Source of the DNA: Spirochaetota bacterium
Lineage (GTDB): Bacteria; Spirochaetota; UBA4802; UBA5368
DNA length: 64,000 nt
NCBI GenBank assembly: GCA_035477215.1
Contig: DATIKU010000014.1
Location: 62,001-126,000 of the forward strand
Direction of reading: 5' to 3'
The position numbers were made by a program, and so were the translations under genes. Positions 1 to 8,935 of the stretch are shown here, in pieces. The notes under the pieces were generated by a model, which ran no database searches, was not told where the DNA came from, and saw nothing but the letters and a program-made list of their open reading frames with translations. The stretch's first letter is position 1. Each line of letters opens with the position of its first letter.

Positions 1-2
1 AC

Positions 3-1571
3 GCGAAGGACTATCTGCCCGGGTACAACGCCTACGCGCGCGCCTATTTCGACAAGCGCGAGTACGACCTCGCGCTCGGCAAGCTCGAGCGCGCCAATAA
101 AATCGACCCGGTCGATATCGATACGCTCAATAACCTGGGCTATTTCTATTCCCGGGTTCCCGAAAGTGTTTTCAATAGAATCAAGCGCGCCGACGAGAAG
201 GACTCGAAGCTCGACAAGGCCATCAAGTATTACCGCTATGTGCTCAACCGCAAGCCCGACAACGTCGCCGCGCTCTACGGCATAGGAAACGCCTACATGT
301 ACCAGGGGCAGTACCTCATGGCTCGCCAGTACTACGAAGACATCCTGAAGGTCGACCGCAAGTCGGTGGTGGGCTATTCGGGCCTCCTGAATCTTTATAT
401 CGAACGCGATGTCATGCCGCGGGTGATGGAGATTCACTCGGACCTGGTCGATAAAAAAATGTTGACGGACATTCCGTCGCCGCTGCTGGGCAAGCTCGCG
501 GCATATTATCTCGGCAAGAAGCGTACGGACTCCACGAACGTGCGCGTGGATTTCGGCATTCAGTCGCCGCGCTTCAAGGACGCGGCCGACAATCCCTTCC
601 CCGCGGTGAGGGCGGTCCTGGACGCGCTCCATCAGCGCGATCCGCATTACCCGCAGCAGTACGTGTTGTACGCGAAGCTAAGCAAGGAACAGAAGAATCC
701 GAAGCTGATGGAACAACACCTGATCACGGCCCTCGAGAAAGAGCCGAACTATTTCGCCGCGCTCCACCTGCTGGGTGAGTACCACTACGCGGTCAAGGAG
801 CCGGGCAAGGCCTACGCGGCATTCAACAAGGCCATAAAGGCGTATCCGTCACAGCCGGAGTTCACCCGCGAGGATTTTTACCATGAGACCGAAAACGTCG
901 GGTCGACGTATTTTTATATGGGCAATATATTCTATTATTTCTTTGACAAGGTCAAATATCGATTTGGCGACGACCTCGAAGAGCAGGCGCTGGATGCCGA
1001 GATCGAACAGCAGGGGAACTACGATATCGCGGGCCAAAAGTATGAAGAGGCTTTGAAGGAGGGCTTCAGGTCGCCGGAACTCTTCTATAACCTCGGGCGC
1101 ATCCATTACATGAAAGACCAGTACGAGCGGGCGCTCGAGCGATGGCTCGAGCTGTACGAGGAGTCCGTGGACAGCCCGGAAGTCATGATGGCGATGGGGA
1201 ACGCCTTCTATCACCTCGACAATCTTGAAGCGAGCAGGGGGGAATACCTCAAGCTGATCTCCATTTTCGAGCGTCAGGCCGAATCGATAACGAAGATATT
1301 CCCCGACAGGGCGGACCACGTCAAGGTCTTTCAGACGCTCGCCTCGGCCTACAATAACCTCGGGGCCGTGTACCAGAGGAAGAACGACGAGACGAAGAGC
1401 AATATAAGCTACTGGAAGGCGATCGATTACGCCAAACGGATAGACCGCGAGAACGAGTTCGCGAGGGTCAACATGGGACGCGCCTTCAAGGAACGCACCG
1501 AGCCGATACGGCCGATCCTCGACGAGAACATACCCTTCAGCCTCGGCATCTTCAGCCTGGAGATGCGCTGA
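3..1571 (+). CDS. TPR-repeat protein, 5' end outside window
   Basis: The reading frame is open from the first bases of the window, so the gene is cut at its 5' end; the GTG at 240 is internal, because about 79 in-frame codons precede it with the same repeat character. The visible 522 residues are mostly helical tetratricopeptide repeats with the usual small/aromatic pattern, for example AAYYLG, ALHLLGEYHY and LFYNLGRIHY. TPR arrays are protein-binding scaffolds. No signal peptide can be judged because the N terminus is missing. The partner is unknown. The gene stops 331 bases before the helicase gene and has no close downstream partner. The family call is secure; the function is not. Confidence 0.85.
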   Translation, partial: AKDYLPGYNAYARAYFDKREYDLALGKLERANKIDPVDIDTLNNLGYFYSRVPESVFNRIKRADEKDSKLDKAIKYYRYVLNRKPDNVAALYGIGNAYMYQGQYLMARQYYEDILKVDRKSVVGYSGLLNLYIERDVMPRVMEIHSDLVDKKMLTDIPSPLLGKLAAYYLGKKRTDSTNVRVDFGIQSPRFKDAADNPFPAVRAVLDALHQRDPHYPQQYVLYAKLSKEQKNPKLMEQHLITALEKEPNYFAALHLLGEYHYAVKEPGKAYAAFNKAIKAYPSQPEFTREDFYHETENVGSTYFYMGNIFYYFFDKVKYRFGDDLEEQALDAEIEQQGNYDIAGQKYEEALKEGFRSPELFYNLGRIHYMKDQYERALERWLELYEESVDSPEVMMAMGNAFYHLDNLEASRGEYLKLISIFERQAESITKIFPDRADHVKVFQTLASAYNNLGAVYQRKNDETKSNISYWKAIDYAKRIDRENEFARVNMGRAFKERTEPIRPILDENIPFSLGIFSLEMR

Positions 1572-1778
1572 CGCAGCGTTCCGTCCGGCCTTTCGCCCGG
1601 AACATATCAGGCGGCGCGCACGAGGCGGCACGGGTCCATCCCGGAAGGCGCCCGGAGCGCCTGTGTTCGCGCGATTCCGCTGCCATTGACCTGCCGCGCA
1701 TCCCCGGGGAATCCGGCCGTCCTCCGGATGGGCCGGACCGTCTTCAAGCTCGTGCCATAATCCCGGGTTAAAAAAAAC

Positions 1779-1806
1779 TTGTAAATATCGCGCCTGTCCT
1801 TATTAT
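1779..1806 (+). promoter_or_regulatory. Candidate sigma-70 promoter of the helicase gene
   Basis: A TTGTAA box (1779-1784), a 16-base spacer and a TATTAT box (1801-1806) lie about 100 bases ahead of the helicase start. This is the best promoter-like match in the 331-base gap 1572-1902, in which I see no gene. No strong hairpin terminator for the preceding TPR gene was found. Confidence 0.35.
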
Positions 1807-1902
1807 GTCACATCTGATCAGTGAGAACCCCCCGGTCATTGTTCCTGAAACTTATAAAGTGCGCGGCTTTGGCAGAGGGGCTTTTTTACGGCCGCGTCTT
1901 GA

Positions 1903-4746
1903 GTGCCGGATAGTGGTGAATGGATGAAAGCGGAGACCGTACCCGTAGCCGAGGACCTTTTCTCACTCGCTTCCGTGGAGCCTGCCGGAACAGGTATCGA
2001 CGGCGAGGACGAGCTACGTTCGCTCCTTCTGGACGGGCCACTGCCATTGGACGGGCGCTTCGAGCTTCGGGCCGAGGCATGCGCCCTTCAGCTCGCGCAC
2101 GCCAACAACAAGATACTCTCGCTCTCCAATTCGAGGACGCGCATACTCGCCCACCAGGTCGAGAGCACGCACCGCATCGTGAACAGCCTTAACCGGCGGT
2201 TTATCATCGCCGACGAGGTCGGCCTGGGAAAGACGATCGAGGCGGGGCTGGTCATCAAGGAACTCATCTACCGCCACGGTTACGCGAGGATACTCATCAT
2301 CTCGCCCGCCTCGCTCCTGCTCCAGTGGCAGCACGAAATGGAAAACAAGTTCAACGAGCACTTCGAGGTCCTCGACCGGCGGTTCATACGCCGTGCGCAG
2401 ACCAGGGGAGGCCGCGGCTCCAACCCGTGGCGTTTCTGCGAGAAGGCGATCTGCTCGCTCGATTTCATCAAGAACAGGTGCTTCGCCGCGAGCCTCTCCG
2501 CGAGTCGCTGGGACGCCGTCATCTTCGACGAGGCCCACCGACTTCGCCGCGATTCGCAGAAAAGCACGCTCGCCTATACTGTCGCGGAGGTGCTTTCGCG
2601 CAACACCAGGTCGCTCCTTCTGCTTACGGCTACTCCCTTCCGGGGGAAGCTCGAGGAGCTCTACTACCTCGTAGGGCTCGTCGATAAAAACCTTCTGGGA
2701 CCCTACCAGACGTTCTACAACAGGTACTGCATGGATGGCGCCGATCTCGCGCCGCTCCGCGACCGGCTTTCATCGGTCCTCATACGCCGCACCAAGAAAG
2801 AGGTGGGCGGGTTCACGCGCCGATTCGCGCGGACGATTCGTTTCGACCTGTATCCCGGGGAACGGGAGCTGTACGACGCGACCACCCGGTACGTGGTGGA
2901 GGAGTTCAACAGAGCCATGCAGGCCGAAAACCGCGCCGTTGGTTTCGTAATGACCGTATTCCAGAAACTCCTCGACTCGTCCTCCTTCGCGCTGCTCTCG
3001 GCGCTCGCCAACAGGAGGAACAACCTTGCCGCGATGCTGGAACGGGCCGAATCCGCCGCCGCGGCGCACCCGGAATTCGATCCGGAAGACGCCGATATCG
3101 ACGACGAAAACGCGGACGAGGCCGTTGCGGCGCTGGTGCGGAAAAGCGCCGCCGAAATACGCGAGGAGATCGCCACGCTCGAACGGCTCATCGCCCTGGC
3201 GCGCTCGATCACCATCAACAAGAAGGGCGAAAAACTCGCCTCGTTGCTGCGCCAGCTCAGAAGGCAGGGGCACGGCAAGTTCATAATATTCACACAGTTT
3301 CGCACAACTCAGGAGTATTTGTGCGGCCTCCTGGACGACTTCAGCGTCGAGCTTTTCCACGGATCCATGGACAGGGACGAAAAGGAAAAGGCGCTCCTCG
3401 ACTTCAGGCAGGGGGCCGAGGTGCTCATCTGCACCGAGGCGGGCGGCGAGGGGCGCAACATGCAGTTCTGCAACATCCTGATCAACTACGACCTCCCCTG
3501 GTCCCCGCTCAAAATCGAGCAGCGCATCGGAAGGGTGCACCGTTTCGGCCAGCCGTATGACGTTTTCATCTACAACTTTTCGACCCGGAACACGGTGGCC
3601 GAACGCGTGCTCGAGGTGCTCGAGAGAAAGCTCAAGCTTTTCGAGGAGTCCATCGGCGTCCCCGACGTGCTCCTGGGGCGGATTGAGGACGAGCTCGCCC
3701 TTTCAAGCCTCTTCATGGAGATGGCGGCCGGGGTGAGGCCGCGAAAGAGGATTCTGGCCGAGGTCGACGAGCGCATTGAAAACGCGCGCAGAAGCTATGA
3801 AAAACTGTCCGACCTCACCGTGGCGAGGAACCTCGATTTCAATTATGACGAATACTATTCTATCACGATGAAGGAGCGCCAGTTCTCGAACAGGCGGATC
3901 GAGCGATTTGTCGAGCGGATGGGAGCGATCGACGGCGCAGTCGGTGAATACCTGGGCCGGAAAAACCCGCGCACGGGGCTGTACCGGATCAGGCCCCTTC
4001 CCGGCAGGAGGGTCGAAGCGTCCTGTTACGGGAGTTTCGACAGTAAAATCGCCCTCGAGAACGAGAGCATAGAATTCCTCGCCTTCGGGCACCGCATCGT
4101 TGATTCCCTGTTCGCCCGCTGCGGAAGCGATGAATTCGGCGGGAAGACCGGCGTCAAGATCATTCGCTCGCCGGCCCCGTTTAAGGGGATGGTCTTCTGC
4201 TATCTGGTGACCCTCAACGCCCTTTCACCGACGCAGGAGCTCATGGTGGTGGCCGCCGATGGAACGGGAAGGCGAGACGACGAATTTTCTGAAATCGAAA
4301 GAGAGTTTATCGAGCAGGAGGGGATGGAGGTCTCCGGCGGGGATTTTGATCGGGATTTCCGACGCGTTATAACCGCAGCCGGCGATCGTTTCGACGAGGC
4401 CCGGGGCAGGCTCGAGCGCAGGATGGAGCGAAGGCTTGCCGATCTCCGCGAAACGCTCGACCTGTCCATCGATCCCGAGATAGACAAGATCACCGAGGCT
4501 TCCGACACCCGGATCAGGGAACTCTCGGAGCAGCTCGAGAGGCAGGAGTGTCAGCATAAATGGTTCGGAAGGGATATGCGAAGCGCTCTCACGCGAACGC
4601 GCAATGAAATCGCCCAGGTGGAAATGGAGCGGGAACGTCTCCTCGCGGGCTACAGGCGCTGCGTCGAGGCCAGGCCTGCGGTCCGACTGGTCTGCGCCGG
4701 CGTGTTAATTGCGGTTGCGGACGCGCTCAGCCGAAATGTTTTTTGA
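1903..4746 (+). CDS. RapA/HepA-like SNF2-family helicase
   Basis: A superfamily 2 Snf2-type ATPase expected to translocate on duplex DNA, remodelling protein-DNA or RNA polymerase complexes. Walker A is DEVGLGKT (residues 104-111), Walker B is DEAH (209-212), motif III is TATPF (about 242), and the second RecA lobe ends with motif VI QRIGRVHRFGQ (about 540-550). The DEVGLGKTIEAG spelling is typical of RapA/HepA-like proteins. An acidic insert (about 350-430) separates the lobes. The last 350 residues are charged and partly coiled-coil and match nothing I recall. The start is GTG 1903; ATG 1924, seven codons later, is equally possible. The 3' end overlaps the convergent PilZ gene by 20 bases. 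It stands alone, without methylase or nuclease partners, so a defence role is not supported. Confidence 0.85.
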   Translation: MPDSGEWMKAETVPVAEDLFSLASVEPAGTGIDGEDELRSLLLDGPLPLDGRFELRAEACALQLAHANNKILSLSNSRTRILAHQVESTHRIVNSLNRRFIIADEVGLGKTIEAGLVIKELIYRHGYARILIISPASLLLQWQHEMENKFNEHFEVLDRRFIRRAQTRGGRGSNPWRFCEKAICSLDFIKNRCFAASLSASRWDAVIFDEAHRLRRDSQKSTLAYTVAEVLSRNTRSLLLLTATPFRGKLEELYYLVGLVDKNLLGPYQTFYNRYCMDGADLAPLRDRLSSVLIRRTKKEVGGFTRRFARTIRFDLYPGERELYDATTRYVVEEFNRAMQAENRAVGFVMTVFQKLLDSSSFALLSALANRRNNLAAMLERAESAAAAHPEFDPEDADIDDENADEAVAALVRKSAAEIREEIATLERLIALARSITINKKGEKLASLLRQLRRQGHGKFIIFTQFRTTQEYLCGLLDDFSVELFHGSMDRDEKEKALLDFRQGAEVLICTEAGGEGRNMQFCNILINYDLPWSPLKIEQRIGRVHRFGQPYDVFIYNFSTRNTVAERVLEVLERKLKLFEESIGVPDVLLGRIEDELALSSLFMEMAAGVRPRKRILAEVDERIENARRSYEKLSDLTVARNLDFNYDEYYSITMKERQFSNRRIERFVERMGAIDGAVGEYLGRKNPRTGLYRIRPLPGRRVEASCYGSFDSKIALENESIEFLAFGHRIVDSLFARCGSDEFGGKTGVKIIRSPAPFKGMVFCYLVTLNALSPTQELMVVAADGTGRRDDEFSEIEREFIEQEGMEVSGGDFDRDFRRVITAAGDRFDEARGRLERRMERRLADLRETLDLSIDPEIDKITEASDTRIRELSEQLERQECQHKWFGRDMRSALTRTRNEIAQVEMERERLLAGYRRCVEARPAVRLVCAGVLIAVADALSRNVF

Positions 4747-5041
4747 GCTTTTTAATCGTTTCATCCGAGGCGTCGATAAATTCAATGCCCATGCCCGCCT
4801 TGATTTGATCGGACTCGTCCTCCCGCTTCCAGCGTATGGTCCCCTTCATGTTGACGGGTTCCTCGCCAGGGATGTAGAGGGAGAGCTCGACCTCGGAGCC
4901 CTCGCCCATGGGTTCGGGGGTGGTTATGAACAGGCCGCCATGGCTCATGTCGAATGTCGCGCTGAGGGTGATACCCTGATCGGAACGGACCTCCGATTTA
5001 ATCCGTTTCTGTACCCTGAGGTGTTTCCTTTTTTCTTCCAT
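4727..5041 (-). CDS. PilZ-domain protein
   Basis: A single-domain PilZ protein of 104 residues, expected to bind cyclic di-GMP in the cytoplasm. Both hallmark motifs are visible: an N-terminal basic RKHLRVQKR segment corresponding to RxxxR (residues 4-12) and DMSHGGLF (about 32-39) corresponding to [DN]xSxxG. The rest is a six-stranded-barrel-like pattern ending in a lysine-rich helix. A GGDEF cyclase encoded at 62-63 kb shows that the ligand can be made. The effector target (motility, polysaccharide, transcription) cannot be told from the context, because the gene stands alone and overlaps the convergent helicase gene at its 3' end. Confidence 0.88.
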   Translation of the reverse strand: MEEKRKHLRVQKRIKSEVRSDQGITLSATFDMSHGGLFITTPEPMGEGSEVELSLYIPGEEPVNMKGTIRWKREDESDQIKAGMGIEFIDASDETIKKLKKHFG

Positions 5042-5362
5042 GGTTATTTCCCCGATAACGAGTATAACGCCCGGCCCGCGACGTTCGACCGGTGTGGAAA
5101 TCGACTTAATACCCGGGCTGTCGCAAAACCCGGGAATACTGGGTTCGCCCCGACGATTGAGGGTAAACCTTCGAATTCTTCGGTTATGCCACAGCCTAAT
5201 ATATACGTATTGACAAATAATACAATAATTTTTTTACTTCGTATCGGACGATGCGGGGCATGGCCGGAATGAGCCTGCCGGTCGTTCGGCTTGCGCACGG
5301 GGCGGGCTTCATCCCGGCCGGAAGCGGAAAACGCGCGGAACGATCGCGTAACCAATAAAAAA
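5042..5362. other. Divergent intergenic region, 321 bp
   Basis: This gap lies between the divergent PilZ and LON genes. Its centre (about 5195-5245) is AT-rich and holds TTGACA at 5211 on the plus strand. On the minus strand it holds TTGTAT followed after 16 bases by TATATT, either of which could belong to promoters of the flanking genes. No gene is convincing here; the upstream extension of the LON frame to 5291 has no ribosome-binding site and no conserved look. Confidence 0.3.
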
Positions 5363-5974
5363 ATGCAGCCGCGAAAAATGAAAGAAAAATCTCTTCCGAT
5401 AATATTTCTTCAAAAGCAGGTGGTGTTCCCATACTGCAACGTCTCGTTTAGTTCGGGTAATAAAAATCTCGCCAAGATCAGCCAGGGGGACAGGGTCGTG
5501 GCCCTTCCGGTACGCACCGTGCTGGATGTTCTGTTTCCCAGCGGAAGGATGGCGACGCTTTCCGAGGTGGTTGAAATCAAGCGGGAGGAGCGCGCCTGGA
5601 GCGTTCATCTGAAGGGAATTTCGCGTGTCCGCCTCGGGCGTTTGTCAAGGTTCGCCAACGCCGTATACGAGGGTGTCGACGAGGTGGAGAGGCCCGGCCA
5701 GGAGCGCCTGCGCGAGGATTTGAGAAAAAAATCCCAGGAACTCATCTTCCTGATAAACGTCAACGAGTCAGACAAGCTCATCCACCTTCTCAACTTTCTG
5801 GTGAACCTTCCGCAGCTGGCGGATTTTGTGTCGAATTATTTTATATTGAAGTTTCCCCGGAGATATGAGATATTCATAGAGGGGGACGTTGAACTGCGCG
5901 CAAGGAAACTGCTCGCCGTGCTCGACGATCTTATCGCCGACCTCAAGGCCAAAAGAGAAAGGGAGCGGGAATGA
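5363..5974 (+). CDS. Stand-alone LON substrate-binding-domain protein
   Basis: About 203 residues resembling the N-terminal substrate-recognition domain of Lon protease, without the AAA+ or protease domains. The LPIIFLQKQVVFPYCNVSF opening (after residue 9) is the typical Lon N-terminal signature (LP.. PL.. VLFPG..), followed by a beta-rich domain and then helices. Free-standing LON-domain proteins are widespread and mostly uncharacterised. ATG 5363 or 5378 are the plausible starts; the frame is open further upstream but looks non-coding. The stop overlaps the next gene by four bases (ATGA), so the two are translationally coupled. Confidence 0.75.
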   Translation: MQPRKMKEKSLPIIFLQKQVVFPYCNVSFSSGNKNLAKISQGDRVVALPVRTVLDVLFPSGRMATLSEVVEIKREERAWSVHLKGISRVRLGRLSRFANAVYEGVDEVERPGQERLREDLRKKSQELIFLINVNESDKLIHLLNFLVNLPQLADFVSNYFILKFPRRYEIFIEGDVELRARKLLAVLDDLIADLKAKRERERE

Positions 5975-6435
5975 AGAAGAGCGTGGTGAACGATGACGTT
6001 TTTTATACTATCGCGTGGTCGCGCCAGATAGCCTACGAGAAGCATTCGGCTTCCCGCATACTTCCCGAGATGCCGGGGATACTCTGCCTGCTCGAGGCGG
6101 CGCCGCGCGGAGGGATGCGTTATCTGATATTTTATGGTTGCTGGCGCGACGGTCTTCGAATGGCGCTTAAAAACTTCCTGGACCCCGATTTCACCAAGTT
6201 TCCCGGTATCAACGCGCGGCTGCGCGGGCGCGCCATGCAGTACAAGTACACGGTGGTGGATTCGAGCATGCTGGACATGCAGGACGTCATGTTCTGGCTC
6301 ATCCGGACATACGAGCCCGAGTTCAACGCGCTGGAGGGCTTTGAGGATTCGAAGCGATACAGAAACATTTCGATCAGGGAAATGGATCTCGGCGTCGACC
6401 AGGTGATCGAGCGTCTTCCGAAAACGGGGCTTTGA
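5971..6435 (+). CDS. Conserved-looking hypothetical protein
   Basis: 154 residues, soluble, no signal peptide or membrane segment. I do not recognise the family. The central region PGILCLLEAAPRGGMRYLIF then YGCWRDGLR (about 34-65) has a strand-loop-strand layout faintly like GIY-YIG folds, but no catalytic residues can be assigned. It starts inside the stop codon of the LON-domain gene, so the two are co-expressed, which suggests a shared task. Codon use and composition match the neighbours. Confidence 0.7.
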   Translation: MKKSVVNDDVFYTIAWSRQIAYEKHSASRILPEMPGILCLLEAAPRGGMRYLIFYGCWRDGLRMALKNFLDPDFTKFPGINARLRGRAMQYKYTVVDSSMLDMQDVMFWLIRTYEPEFNALEGFEDSKRYRNISIREMDLGVDQVIERLPKTGL

Positions 6436-6449
6436 TCCGGCGCGCGACC

Positions 6450-7094
6450 TCACCGCACGGCGGAAAGCAGCAGGTCCTCTCTGGTGTAGATGTGCAGAAC
6501 GTTCTGATTGAGCGCTATGAATTCCAGCACATATTTTAGCCGGCATGCGGCGTCGAGCGGCGAGGCCACGCTGTTGTCGGCGTGCGGCGATGCCTGCATT
6601 ATGCGTTTGACGGTGATGCTACGTGTGTTGGGATCGGTTTCGAAAATATCGCGTCGAAAGCGCGAATAGGTTTCATAGATAGATCGTACTATGGCGTCCG
6701 AGCGTATCAGCCAGGCGATGTTAAGGTTGGCGTCGGCGTCGTGTATGTTCCTCGTGAAGTATTTGAGTATGCGCAGGACGATTTCGGGGTACAGGTGCTC
6801 ATTGATGAGATCTATGATCTTCTTCTCGAGTTCGGTGTCGATAATGCGCATCGACGGATAGGCGAGGCTTGGGATGTAGGCTATGCCCATTTTCGCCTTG
6901 AAGGCGGCGTAATCGAGAAAGCGGTCGATCGAGTCCTTGCGCATGATGTCGGTGTCGCGGAATGTGTCCTCGAGAAGGACCGATGCGATGGCCTCGAGGT
7001 CGCGCTCTTTCAGAAGGTTCCCGATGTTGACCGAGAGGCTTTCCTCAAGCGCTGTGAACTGTGCCGTGGTGCTTCCGTTGACGTAATCACCCAT
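6450..7094 (-). CDS. Hypothetical helical protein, last gene of YidD operon
   Basis: 214 residues, predicted soluble and mostly helical (runs such as EKKIIDLINEHLYPEIVLRI), with no signal peptide and no recognised motif. It begins 19 bases after the stop of the exported TPR/membrane gene 7114-7992 on the same strand, so it is probably the distal member of the operon that starts with the metallo-hydrolase at 9978. Its end faces the convergent gene ending at 6435, with only 14 bases between. Function unknown. Confidence 0.7.
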   Translation of the reverse strand: MGDYVNGSTTAQFTALEESLSVNIGNLLKERDLEAIASVLLEDTFRDTDIMRKDSIDRFLDYAAFKAKMGIAYIPSLAYPSMRIIDTELEKKIIDLINEHLYPEIVLRILKYFTRNIHDADANLNIAWLIRSDAIVRSIYETYSRFRRDIFETDPNTRSITVKRIMQASPHADNSVASPLDAACRLKYVLEFIALNQNVLHIYTREDLLLSAVR

Positions 7095-7113
7095 CGTTTC
7101 GATGCCTTTTTAA

Positions 7114-7992
7114 CTAAAAATGCCGGCGGGCGGCAAGCCGTACAGAGCGGTGGAAGGGCTCCCTGCTGTTGTATTCGTACACGTTCCTGACCGAAGAGAC
7201 CAGGGAGTACTGATATACGGTAAAGCCCGCGAATCCGAATACCGCCATTCTGAATTTATTATCGTCCCGCCACGCGTCGTAAATTAGACAGAGAAATGCC
7301 GAGTTGGTGAAAAGCGCGAGGAGGCCCTCGAGGTATCGGCCCGTGTAGAAATGACCGAAACCCGGAATGAGAATCGATCCGCCCACCGACAGGGCAAGGC
7401 TTTTCCGCGGGCGGTTGATCTCTTCCTCGATGAGCCGTTCGAGCTCCCGGGCGTGGTCGCCGTAGGCCCCGGCCGGGTAGGTGACGCCGTAAACCGCAAG
7501 GGCCGACTTCGCGCCGTCGAAATCGGATTGCAGGGTCATGGCATAACAGGCGTCAATGTCCGCTTCTTCGCGAAAGCGCCCGTCGGGATAGACGTAAAGG
7601 TATTCCTGATAGGTACGAAGGGCGAAGAAAGGAGACCCGGTCGCCAGACGAATGTACCCCAGGGACAAAAGCGCTCTCTCCGCCTCGGGCGTGGCGCGGT
7701 GCGACCGGTAGCAGTCGGAAAATGCGGATGCGGCTTCATAATAGTTGCCGCCGCGGTAATAGGCCTCTCCCGAAAGCAGCAGGGAGGTCGGGACCAGCGG
7801 CCCGCCGGGATAAAGGAAGCGGTACCGCATGCCCTCGGTGGCCGCCGAATAATAGTCGCCGCTGTCGAGGTTTGCTTTCATGAGGGCGATTATTTCCGCG
7901 CCGTCCGCGAAGAGTACGCGTGCCGGAGTGAAAAGCACAAGCGCGAGCAGCATCCCCGAGGCCCTGATAATCTTGCCATGTCTGTCCGTCAT
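7114..7992 (-). CDS. Exported TPR protein with C-terminal membrane segments
   Basis: 292 residues. An N-terminal hydrophobic signal (LLALVLFTPARVLFADG) is followed by TPR-like helical pairs (about 30-190). Then comes SILIPGFGHFYTGRYLEGLL (about 205-225), the P-G-x-G-x-x-Y-x-G-R motif of small membrane proteins of the TM2/DUF5683 type, and two hydrophobic segments. The same architecture occurs in the next upstream gene (8014-8931), so the two look like diverged paralogues. Both lie directly downstream of yidD, which suggests an inner-membrane or periplasmic assembly role. Function is not established. Confidence 0.7.
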   Translation of the reverse strand: MTDRHGKIIRASGMLLALVLFTPARVLFADGAEIIALMKANLDSGDYYSAATEGMRYRFLYPGGPLVPTSLLLSGEAYYRGGNYYEAASAFSDCYRSHRATPEAERALLSLGYIRLATGSPFFALRTYQEYLYVYPDGRFREEADIDACYAMTLQSDFDGAKSALAVYGVTYPAGAYGDHARELERLIEEEINRPRKSLALSVGGSILIPGFGHFYTGRYLEGLLALFTNSAFLCLIYDAWRDDNKFRMAVFGFAGFTVYQYSLVSSVRNVYEYNSREPFHRSVRLAARRHF

Positions 7993-8013
7993 CGCCGCGT
8001 CTCCCGTGGTGCG

Positions 8014-8931
8014 CTATCGCAACATCGCAGGAAAATTTTCGCCCCGAAGCGGCTCGTATTCGGGGATCATGCGCAATACGTCCGACCTGAACCGGTCGGT
8101 CCGCGCGCGGTTGAAGCCGTCGGCGGCGTTCCATGCCCCGTAGACGCCCCCGGCGTAGACGAGCGTCGTGAAAAAACCGAACGTGAAAGCCGCGCCACGG
8201 TGTTCCTGTCGCCAGGCCCAGATCGCGCCGGCCCCCAGGGCAAGAACCGCGGTAACGCTCCAGATCGCGTCGGCGTAGCGGCCGGCGTATGCCTGCCCTG
8301 CGCCCGGCACCACGGCCGAAAGCGCCGCCGCGAGAGGCCTTGATCGCGAGGGAAGTGCGTCGTGCGCCGAAAGACCATCGCGCAGAGCCGGGAGGATGGA
8401 AGCGGGATATTTCACCGCGCCCCTTTCGGCTTCGTCGTAAGCCGAAGCGAGGTCCCCCGCAAGAGTCAATATCTGGGCGGACCGGATGAAGCGCTCCTCT
8501 TCCATTGAGCCCTCCGGCCATGGCGCGCCCGCGGCGTCTATTGTCCGCACCGCCTCGGCAAAGGCGCCGAGGCGCGCGAGGGACTGCGAAAGGAGAAGGC
8601 GCGAGGCGGGGGACGGGGACGCAAGTGGAGAATCGGTCAGGCGCCGTATAACGGTACGGTATTGCCGGGCCTGATAGTAATTGGCGCTTATGAAATATTC
8701 GAGGTCATGCCGCCGTGGGGCGGGAACATATCTCATAAGCCTCCCGGTTTCGGCTATGCATTCGAAGTACCGGCCCGCCCTGTAGAGGTCGCGAACGAAT
8801 GACGCCTGCCGGTCGACGAAGCCGTCCCCGGCGGCGAAAAGCACGCCCGGCGCCGCGAACAGAAGGGTTGTTGCCGCGAAGAGGCGGCGGTACGGCGCCG
8901 CCTTTAATCGCGCCGTTATCCGGAACAGCAT
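8014..8931 (-). CDS. Exported TPR protein with C-terminal membrane segments, paralogue
   Basis: 305 residues from ATG 8931, four bases after the yidD stop; the frame is open further upstream, but that extension overlaps yidD and looks like noise. The order is a signal peptide ending near APGVLFAAG, TPR-like helices (QARQYRTVIRRL, SLARLGAFAEAVRTI), then SAVVPGAGQAYAGRYADAIW and two hydrophobic segments. The PGAGQxYAGR motif is shared with the downstream gene and with membrane proteins often seen beside yidD. It is probably anchored in the inner membrane with a periplasmic TPR domain. Confidence 0.7.
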   Translation of the reverse strand: MLFRITARLKAAPYRRLFAATTLLFAAPGVLFAAGDGFVDRQASFVRDLYRAGRYFECIAETGRLMRYVPAPRRHDLEYFISANYYQARQYRTVIRRLTDSPLASPSPASRLLLSQSLARLGAFAEAVRTIDAAGAPWPEGSMEEERFIRSAQILTLAGDLASAYDEAERGAVKYPASILPALRDGLSAHDALPSRSRPLAAALSAVVPGAGQAYAGRYADAIWSVTAVLALGAGAIWAWRQEHRGAAFTFGFFTTLVYAGGVYGAWNAADGFNRARTDRFRSDVLRMIPEYEPLRGENFPAMLR

Positions 8932-8935
8932 GGCG

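Noticed and set aside
1903-4746. Part of a DISARM or other anti-phage system
   Set aside because: No methyltransferase, nuclease, DUF1998 or other partner gene is adjacent; only the helicase type is shared.
5291-5362. Longer N terminus of the LON-domain protein
   Set aside because: The added 24 residues are basic and unlike a LON start, with no ribosome-binding site before 5291.
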